A DNA stretch of 47,955 bases, from the NCBI GenBank assembly GCA_016098155.1, contig JAAAJB010000252.1, positions 1 to 47,955 of the forward strand. The letters run 5' to 3'. The translations under genes and the position numbers were made by a program. Below, piece by piece: positions 40,735-47,955 of the stretch; positions within the stretch are counted from its first letter, which is position 1, and each line of letters opens with the position of its first letter. This DNA is from Actinomortierella ambigua. Taxonomy: Eukaryota > Mortierellomycota > Mortierellomycetes > Mortierellales > Mortierellaceae. Under the pieces are notes generated by a model. That model was not told the DNA's origin and made no database searches. It saw nothing but the letters and a program-made list of their open reading frames with translations.

Positions 40735-43440
40735 ATGGACTCCATTGTAATAGCAGCAGCGACAGTGTACAACGATATCCTAATGGTCCAATACTCACCG
40801 ACAGGTAATGGAGTCGGAGACCTGTATGCTATCTGGCTGAAAGATATGACGAAGCCGCTCCCATTCCAGATCCAGCGCCTATCACCGGGCCTGCGATCGT
40901 TAAACCACCGCCTCGCCTCCATGTCGCTTACAACACTCCACTTCAAATCTCCTGCACCATCCAAGTCACTTGCTAATGGTCCTGATGGTGGTGGCACCTC
41001 GCCAGTAGATACTGCCCCACAACTGTTGGCTCAAAGTCCCATCGACCCCAATACGAGCCAGTCTGCTGCTGTGACCCCTGCTCCTCCGTTTGGTGATCTC
41101 GTCCTCGCCATGAATCGCGACGACCTTAAAGCTAACGTGTGGCATCTAAAAGCTCCAGGCCGCGGCGTTCCACCGGGCACTCCCGTCTCACCTCCGCCGG
41201 AGACTGGAGGTGAACCTGGTGCAGGCGCTAACACTGGGCCTACGACGCCCAGCAAACTTCCTGCCCCGCTTTGGACTGAATCCGGCCTGCCACAATCCTA
41301 CTTTCCGATTGCCGTGACTATCAGCGTTGGCGGAAAACGAGCTACGAGCCCGAACTCTGCAAGAATCTTGACCTTCGTGACGCAATTAGACAAAAACCAT
41401 ACAATATCAGAGTTGGAGTATTCACGGCCCGATTCGGGAAGCGCTGACTCCCCTGAATCCTCAAATGCGTGGACGCAACTCTGGGGTCCTAAAGTGGCCT
41501 GGAATGTCCCCGAAGCAAAAAAGGGCTACCCTTTCCACATTACCCCACTACCAGCACCTCCTTCTGGGACTACATTAAAATCACATTATTCACAATATGG
41601 CCTCGTCGGAAACTCGTATCCAGAAGCCACAATATGGACCACAGGTACCTATGCTGATGACGAATCAATGAAGGTAAGTTCCCCAACAATACCCGTCACT
41701 TGCCATTGGTAATTGCATATCACCACGACATTCTAGCTGTCCACTTGAACCACTACCTCTTTTGAAGAGAGTTTGCAATCTCCTATATTCACAGCTGCAT
41801 CGAATGCAGAGAGGCTATTCGATAAGAACATGTTGTATTTTTCGCGCCAAAGCTAACAACTACTATATCAACCACCCCCGAATAATAGGTCAACAGTTAC
41901 TACAATCCTATCGATGCGTGCTTCACCTCGAGTATGATTCCTTTTTGTGTTGGTGTCTGAACGCTTGCCTTTGCACTGCTTTCTTTCCGCTCTGACTTGT
42001 GAGATTGACCTGGTGAATTTTACTCTACTATTGCTCTATTACGCTCGATAAAAAGCATCAAACGCCTTCGTCGGACTCACAAGCGAGGGCATTAGGAGCT
42101 GGAGCTTCTACAGTACCCCAAAGGACTTTTCAAGAATCGCCGACCCCAATCCCTCTGGAGTCGTCGTCGCCTGCGCTTCCACCAAAGACTATATCATCGC
42201 TGTTGTTCCTGGTAAGAAAAAACCTTCCAAAGAAACGATTTTGGATAAACGTATCTTTCCATTTTCAGGACGTCTATTTTGTTTTGAAAAACAAGAACGC
42301 GAAAGAGCTTTATCATACTCATTATCCTCACACCTGTACCTATTTTCATGGCATTGTTGATCGACAGATTCGAACGGTGTGACGTCGCGACCAGCAATCC
42401 AGCTCTACAACATAAAGAAAGCCCGCTGGTCCAAAGCAAAGCTGGTTGAAGCACCACCTGGCACGTTTAGTGATCTACCACCGCCGCCACCGCCACCGCC
42501 ACCACCGGCAGCCCCACCAGCTCCGACTAATCCTGGCGGAGATCCTAGCAAAGCCGGTCCCGGAGGAAGTCCTGGAGGAGGAGAAGGTTCTGCCAAGCCT
42601 AGCCCTGGTGAGAGCAGCCCCTCGGCCAACGAATCATCCTCTCATACAGCGCTCATTGTAGGCATTGTCGGCGGCGTCGTTTTTCTTGGGGCTCTGTTCT
42701 TTGCAGGATTCTTCTTCGGTCGGCGTCGCCGTCGTGGCGCCAATCAGAATCAGACGGCTCAGCATCGAAAGAGTGAGTTTTCCCCGAAACCATTGGCCAG
42801 CGATGATACCTTCCACGAAGACCCACAGTTTCACGAATCAGACAGGGACACCAACAGTGGGAGCGATGGACGACGCCCAACCGCGTACGAGCACTACGAG
42901 ATGTCTAGGCAAACACAAGCATACAATCAGTACGAGGCGTCCTGGCCAGGAGCAATCAACCAACCTCAGGAGATGCCTTTGCCACCAGGAGCATACAACC
43001 AGCACGAAGCTGCCCGGCCAGGAGCAAACAACCAACACCAAGAGATGTATTGGCGAGCACAAGCATACAACCAGCACGAAGCACCCTTGCCCGGAGCAAG
43101 CAACCAGTACCAGGAGATGCCTTGGCCAGCACAAACATACAGCGTAGCGCCCTTGCCTGGAGCAAACAGCCACCACTACTACTACAACCACCATCAGCAG
43201 ATGGCTTGGTCGCCAGCAACCAGCTCGAAACAATCGACTAGGCCGTCCGCTAACAGCCCGCAAGAGATGACTCGAGAGATGTCATCCATGGTGCACAGGG
43301 TGAACAGCCCACAAGAGACGACTCGAGAGATGCTACCAATGGCGCGCAAGGTGAACGGCCCACAGGCTATTTCTGATCATCGCCACCGGATCGTATCCCC
43401 AACGCCTTCGTCCCGTTCCAACAGCCGCCCATCACCCTAG
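40735..43440 (+). CDS. Array gene 4: single-pass transmembrane protein of the tandem family
   Basis: There are four exons: 40735-41673, 41889-41931, 42056-42211 and 42368-43440 (phases 0, 1, 1), giving 736 residues, the longest member. It has MDSIVIAAATVYNDILMVQY, KPLPFQIQRLSPGLRSLNHR, DLVLAMNRDDL and WHLKAPGRGVPPG. Exon 4 has SRPAIQLYNIKKARWSKAKL and EAPPGTFSDLPPPPPPPPPP. The transmembrane helix lies at about 472-494 (ALIVGIVGGVVFLGALFFAG), followed by FFFGRRRRRG. The tail has at least six units around (P)GAYNQHEA..PGANNQHQEM.W, a HYYYNHHQQMAW segment, two SPQE(M/T)TREM blocks and a Ser/Pro/Arg C-terminus (TPSSRSNSRPSP). There is no signal peptide. The tail is nearly identical to the truncated copy at 34961-35785, the ectodomain is not present there. 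Function unknown. Confidence 0.82.
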
Positions 43441-43690
43441 CATTTTTGCATTTTTTTCTTCAGTTAGTGTATTTCCCCCACCACCACCACTGCCACCACA
43501 CAACGTCCGATCCCCCAATCCGCGCTAAACAAAATAATGAAGGCATTGTTGTCGTATTTAAAAAAAAAAAAAAAAAAAAAGGTTTTGCAAAATTCATGTC
43601 CGCGCTTGAGCCATCTATCTTGTGGCAATGGCGATGAAACAATATCATACTATGCATGCAAATATGGGTCAAACCTCCCTCTGTCCTCTC
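43441..43690. repeat. Short downstream block of array gene 4
   Basis: Matches the start of the block after the truncated copy (TATTTCCCCCACCACCACCA, then an A run of about 21 at 43559-43580, TTTGCAAAATTCATG), then stops matching near 43650-43690. The rest of the usual downstream block is missing and is replaced by the element fragment that follows. Confidence 0.6.
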
Positions 43691-44110
43691 AAAAGTCTGG
43701 CTCCTCTCACCTTCCCTCCAGGGTCGATGGTACCATCCTCCCGTTCCGCTCGGCCACCGCCAAGCAACCCCGCCGGTTCGCCAAACTGCCATTCTTGGAG
43801 GACCCTGTTGACAGGACAACCGTGCAATGAGCTAATTCTGGGAGACACTCTCTCCCAAACAAGGTCGCCACTTATGGTAGCGATACCTCCAACAATCGTT
43901 TCCCTCACGCCAAATTTCGTCTCCTCCGCTGGCCACGATCTTCTTTTCTACCTGCATGCCAAGTCTTTCATGCACCAGAGGGGGATTTGGAGCACTACAT
44001 ACTCCTCTGCCACCCCAAGAAGCAAGCATTGCTCTCAACTCCGAAAGGAGCGACCAACAACTCTTTGAAGTCACTTCCCTACAATTCAACCGCACTCTCG
44101 CGCCCTAAAA
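43690..44110 (+). mobile_element. Probable remnant of a non-LTR (LINE) retrotransposon, C-terminal end
   Basis: A plus-strand frame reads FRLLRWPRSSFLPACQVFHA followed by PEGDLEHYILLCHPKKQALL. The shape C-x..-E-x-x-E-H-x-L-L-x-C-P-x-K is that of the zinc-knuckle segment near the C-terminus of LINE reverse transcriptase polyproteins ('...C...E.(x)EHFLL.CP'). Upstream and downstream frames are short and shifted, and no reverse transcriptase core, endonuclease or poly(A) tail is identified, so this is a fragment. It sits between array genes 4 and 5 where the usual downstream block is cut short. Confidence 0.5.
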
Positions 44111-44309
44111 GAATAGGGCTCCCTCCCCATCAGCTCATGGCTTGCGGCATGGTAGGTGTCACTAGATTTATTCAGTCCTTCTTCTTACAACAGGTTGTCC
44201 TCTCCTCTCTCGCCACCTTTGCAACTCATTCCGAGCGTCTCCTTTGCTTCATGGTTCACGCAAGGCAAATAAGCCTCCCAATTGTACCTTTTCCATCCGA
44301 GAAAAAAAA

Positions 44310-44648
44310 AGGGCATTGCTCTTTGGTACCGAGGATACATCTTCCATTGTTTCTTTGTTAGCTGCATCTTTGGTTGCACAAGCCAGAAAGCGAAATTAGG
44401 GATGCTGAACACAAAAAAAACTGCTGTACAGTGCCTGACAGCCTGCTGTGCATGACAGAGCACTCGGCGTTATTGCTTTGATGAGTGGACATTCATCTCA
44501 TCCAGCCCCATCCGATGTCATTGCTAATTCAATCACCCTAAGCAATCTCGGATCTCCTCACTCTTTCAATTTCGTGCCCTCCTCCCCCCTATTGAACCCT
44601 ATTGAACCCTATTGACACACGTCGTCTTATTGGTCTCACTCAACAACC
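44310..44648 (+). promoter_or_regulatory. Conserved leader/promoter of array gene 5
   Basis: GGGCATTGCTCTTTGGTACC, CTTTGTTAGCTGCATCTTTG, an A run, CATTCATCTCATCCAGCCCC and AAGCAATCTCGGATCTCC are collinear with the other array leaders; the GGTGAGCACTG start is degraded. An 11-base direct repeat CCCTATTGAA occurs near 44588-44611. It ends at the ATG at 44649. Confidence 0.5.
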
Positions 44649-47183
44649 ATGGATTCCACTGTGAAGGCTTCTGCGACCATGCAGAACAACATCCTGTTGG
44701 TCCAATACTCGCCGGCAGGCACTGGCGTCGGAGACCTGTACGCTTTCTTGTTCACTGAACCAACAAAGCCACTCCCATTCCAGATCCAGCGCCTGACACC
44801 GGCCCTGCGATCGTTGAGGCACCCCATCGCTTCCTTGTCCCTTACAACACTTCAATTCTCATCTCCTGCTTCATCGTCCAAGTCCCTCGCTGGTGACCCG
44901 GGTGACGATGGTCTCTCACCGGCAGATACTACCCCACAACTGTTGGCACAAAACCCCACTGACCCCAATGTGAGCAAGTCTGCCGCTGTGAAACCTGCTC
45001 CTCCGTTTAGTGACCTCGTCCTCTCCATGAATCGCCTCGAATCTCAGCCTCAAGTGTGGCATCTCAAGGCACCGGGCCGTGGCGCTTCATCGGACACTCC
45101 GCCTGGGACTGGAGGAGAGCCTGCGAATCCTAGCACACTCCCTGCCCCGCTATGGGCTGAATCCGATATACCACCAGCCTTCTTTCCGACAGCCAAAGTT
45201 ATCAGCGTTGGTGGCCAAAGACCTTGGAGCTCAAACTCTGCAAGTATCTTGACCATCATGATGAAGGAAGATGGCTACTATGTACTTTCGAGGTTGGTGT
45301 ATCGACGGCCCGATTCTGGGAGCCCTGGCCCCCCTGTATCGTCTAATGCTTGGAGCCAAGACGGGATTACTGTTGGGGACTGGAATGCCAAAGATACAAC
45401 GCCTGGTTATGCTTTCCATATCACCCCTGTCGCACTAATGTCTGGTGGTGGTGGAAAGACAAATGGCTTCATCGGCAGAAGTGAACCAAAGAACAACACG
45501 GCGGTTGCGGGTCTCATTCCTGACAGTTTGGCTCCTTTTAAAAAAGTAAGATCCCCATCAATATCTGTAGCTTTGCTACGAAAAAAAAACTCTAGCTTGC
45601 TCGCTTGGAACGACTCGTCTTGCATTTTTCCGCCACATCCAATGCAGAGAGGCCATTCATGGAGAACACCTTGTAATATCTACGCGCCTAAAACTAACAG
45701 GTGAAAACTGATTAATAGGACGTTGAATCGCCGCTAAATCTTATGAATGCGTGCTTCAGCTCGAGTAAGATCCAATTTAACCCATTTTTGTGTCAGAGCT
45801 TGAGCGCTTGGCTTTGCGCTGCTTTTTTTTATTCATTCCGTCTGTACAGATTTGTGAGATTAACTTGGCGCATTTGACTCTATTTATTTCTGTACTACGC
45901 TCGATAAAAAGCATCGAGTTCCTTCATTGGCATCACGTTCGACAGAGTTAGGGGCTGGACCTTCCCAGAGGCGGGGCTGGAACACATGTTTGAAATCGCC
46001 AATCATACTATTACTCAACCCATCGTCGCCTGCGCTTCCACAGAAGACTATATCATCGCTGTTGTTCCTGGTAAGAGCAGCAGCTTCCTCAAAGAAACGA
46101 CTCTAGATATCGTGCGTTCTCCCAGTTTGAGGCCGCTATTTTACTTTTCAGGACGAAACTGTCAGAATTGGCTCTTACTCACTGCCCAACCCTTTACGAT
46201 TTTTTCCCCCTTGGCAATGTTGGTTGATAGATTCAAACAATGCGAATTCGCGACCAGCAATCCATCTCTACAACATGAGGACATCTCGCTGGTCCAGAGC
46301 ACAGATCGTCGAAGCACCACCTGGCACGTTTAGTGATCTACCCTCGCCACCAGTACCAGGTAATCCCGGCGGAGATCCTGGCAAAGTCGGTCCTGGAGGA
46401 GGTGGAGGAGGAAATTCTACCAATCCTGGCTCTGGTGGCGGCGGCTCCCCGTCCAGAGAATCGTCGTCTAGTGCGGCGCTCATCGGAGGCGTCATTGGCG
46501 GCATTGTTCTCCTTGGAATACTGTTGCTTGCAGCACTCATCTTCGTTCGACGCCGTCGTAGAGCCCTTCTAGAGGAGGCGGATCATCATCGGATGGGTGG
46601 ATTTCCCCCAAAGCAATTGGGTAGCGATGATACATTCCACAAAGAGCCACGGTTTTCCGAATCGGACAGGGGCACCGGCAGCGGTGTCGGTGGACGAAGT
46701 CTAGCAGCGAATGAGCACTATGAGATGTCTAGGCAGGCACAAGCATACAACCAGCACGAGGCATCTTGGACAGGAGCAAACAACCAACACCAGGAGATGC
46801 CATGGCCAGCAGGAGCATACAACCAGCGCGATGCGGCCTGGTCAGGAGCAAACAACCACCACCAGGAAATGCCTTGGCCAGCAGGAGCATCCAACCAGTA
46901 CGAGGCGCCAATGCCAGGAGCAACCAGCCACCATCAGGAGACGGCGGCTTGGTCGCCAGCAGCCGGCTCTCAACAATCGACTAGGCCACTCGCGAACAGC
47001 TCGCAAGAGATGACTCGAGAGATGCCATCCATGGTGAACAGGGTCAATGGTCCACACGAGACGACTCGAGAGATGCTGCCAATGGTGCGCAGGGTGAACG
47101 GCCCACAGACCATTCCTGATCATCGGGGCCGGATCGTATCCCCAACGCCCTCGTCCCGTTCCACCAGCCGACCGTCACCCTAG
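44649..47183 (+). CDS. Array gene 5: single-pass transmembrane protein of the tandem family
   Basis: There are four exons: 44649-45545, 45719-45764, 45912-46070 and 46231-47183 (phases 0, 1, 1), giving 684 residues. Blocks are MDSTVKASATMQNNILLVQY, KPLPFQIQRLTPALRSLRHP, DLVLSMNRLES, WHLKAPGRGASSD and LVYRRPDSGS. Exon 4 has SRPAIHLYNMRTSRWSRAQI and EAPPGTFSDLPSPPVPGNPG. The transmembrane helix is at about 448-471 (ALIGGVIGGIVLLGILLLAA), then LIFVRRRRRALLEEA. The tail carries the AYNQHEA..GANNQHQEMPW(P)AG unit about four times, two TREM...MV(N/R)RVNG blocks and TPSSRSTSRPSP at the end. There is no signal peptide. It is flanked on the left by a probable LINE remnant and on the right by the usual downstream block. 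Function unknown. Confidence 0.82.
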
Positions 47184-47955
47184 TATTTTTGCGTTCACGA
47201 GGATGAATCAATGTATTTCTCCCCATCCTCCTCCAACACAACCACCACAACTACCACCATTACCCACCCACGCATCGCCCGACTCTCCAATCCACGTCAG
47301 TTGGGCTACCAGCCCGTAGTATGAACTCATCACTGTCTTCGACGTAGACCTTGCGATGGACCATTCGAACCTCAACAAAATATTGGACACGCCTTTTTTT
47401 TCTAATTGTCGTATTTCCCCCCCCCCCCCCAGAAAAGTTTTTTTTTTTACATGTTTGCGCTCGAATCATCCATCCTGTGGCAATGGCGAAGACTAAATAA
47501 CATAAATAATACCGTACTATACATGCAAACAACGGTCAAACCCACCCAAGGTCCCATACTGTATATTTGGCCCCTCTCCTCCAAACTCGCAGCAGCTATG
47601 CGGAAGGAACCCTCCCCCCGCTGTCCTCTAAAAGGACTGACTCCAGTCATAGAGCCGAGGTTTCCCTTTTACATCCCTCTTATCCCTAAAAATCAAAGCA
47701 AAGTGGCAGCTGTCCCTCGCTCACAGTCAACTAACTCTTGCAACGAAGGGCGACTTGCGGGTATTTGAACGGAGCTTGTCTCCACGAAACACAAACGGAG
47801 AAAGGACATGCTGTGGACATACCCGTTCGACAAGCGGTACCACTGGAGAGTGTAGAGAAATCAGGACCGTATGTAGGAAATCAAAAGCTCAGACAGCCTC
47901 TTTACCTATATATTAAAGTTGAGACCAACTCTTTTTTTTGTTCCGAGTTCAGAAT
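47184..47955. repeat. Downstream block of array gene 5 (continues past window)
   Basis: Collinear with the block after gene 3 (CTTGCGATG.ACCATT.GAA, GGTCCCATACTGTATAT, the AGAGCCG.GGTTT.CC piece, the GACTTGCGGGTATTTGAACG to GGACATACCCGTTCGACAAG piece). It has a C run at 47417-47430 and T run near 47441-47449. The coding-like piece matching GDFRVLDRG is frameshifted here. The array probably continues to the right of the window. Confidence 0.6.

Overview
The window looks like a nuclear genome segment of an early-diverging filamentous fungus, most likely Mortierellomycota (Mortierella/Linnemannia/Podila type). The basis is short GT-AG introns in almost every gene, fungal-type 6-phosphofructokinase and ARG8, frequent homopolymer and microsatellite tracts, and protein families (FEN1-like PIN proteins, PARP-like proteins, single-pass GG-rich transmembrane proteins) that I associate with Mortierella genomes. 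The lineage call is inference; no database was searched.

Left part (1-17.7 kb): ordinary genes, mostly single copy. In order they are a FEN1/XPG-like PIN protein cut by the left edge (-), a FRA10AC1-like spliceosome-associated protein with an RS-rich tail (-), SUMO (-), a small secreted knottin-like Cys-rich peptide (-), 6-phosphofructokinase (-) and the splicing factor RED/IK (-). Next come ARID exons (+) that run straight into only the terminal exon of homogentisate 1,2-dioxygenase (+), then mitochondrial acetylornithine aminotransferase ARG8 (+) and a six-exon PARP-catalytic-like protein (-). I rebuilt the exon structures by hand; each CDS closes in frame at the stated splice sites unless noted.

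Right part (17.7-48 kb): a repeat-rich accessory region built around a tandem array of one paralogous family, all on the + strand. There are five apparently intact four-exon genes (19553-22249, 23729-26206, 27910-30463, 40735-43440, 44649-47183), one decayed copy at the left end (about 18256-18957) and one 5'-truncated, frameshifted copy (34961-35785). Each intact gene encodes a roughly 670-740 residue protein. It has a conserved N-terminal domain without a recognisable signal peptide, a variable segment over the end of exon 1 and exons 2-3, a Gly/Pro-rich stretch, one GxxxG-type transmembrane helix followed by an arginine cluster, and a long tail of degenerate Gln/His/Met/Trp repeats. The upstream leaders are conserved between copies.

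Between the array members lie duplicated non-family blocks. They include an intact and an internally deleted copy of an uncharacterised 343-residue gene (37510-38900; 32132-32549), duplicated fragments of unidentified ORFs, a probable LINE remnant (about 43700-44100) and an assembly gap of N (33949-34370). The array resembles rapidly evolving receptor or surface-protein clusters. A role in sensing or self/non-self recognition is speculation; the gene structures and copy relationships are read directly from the sequence.
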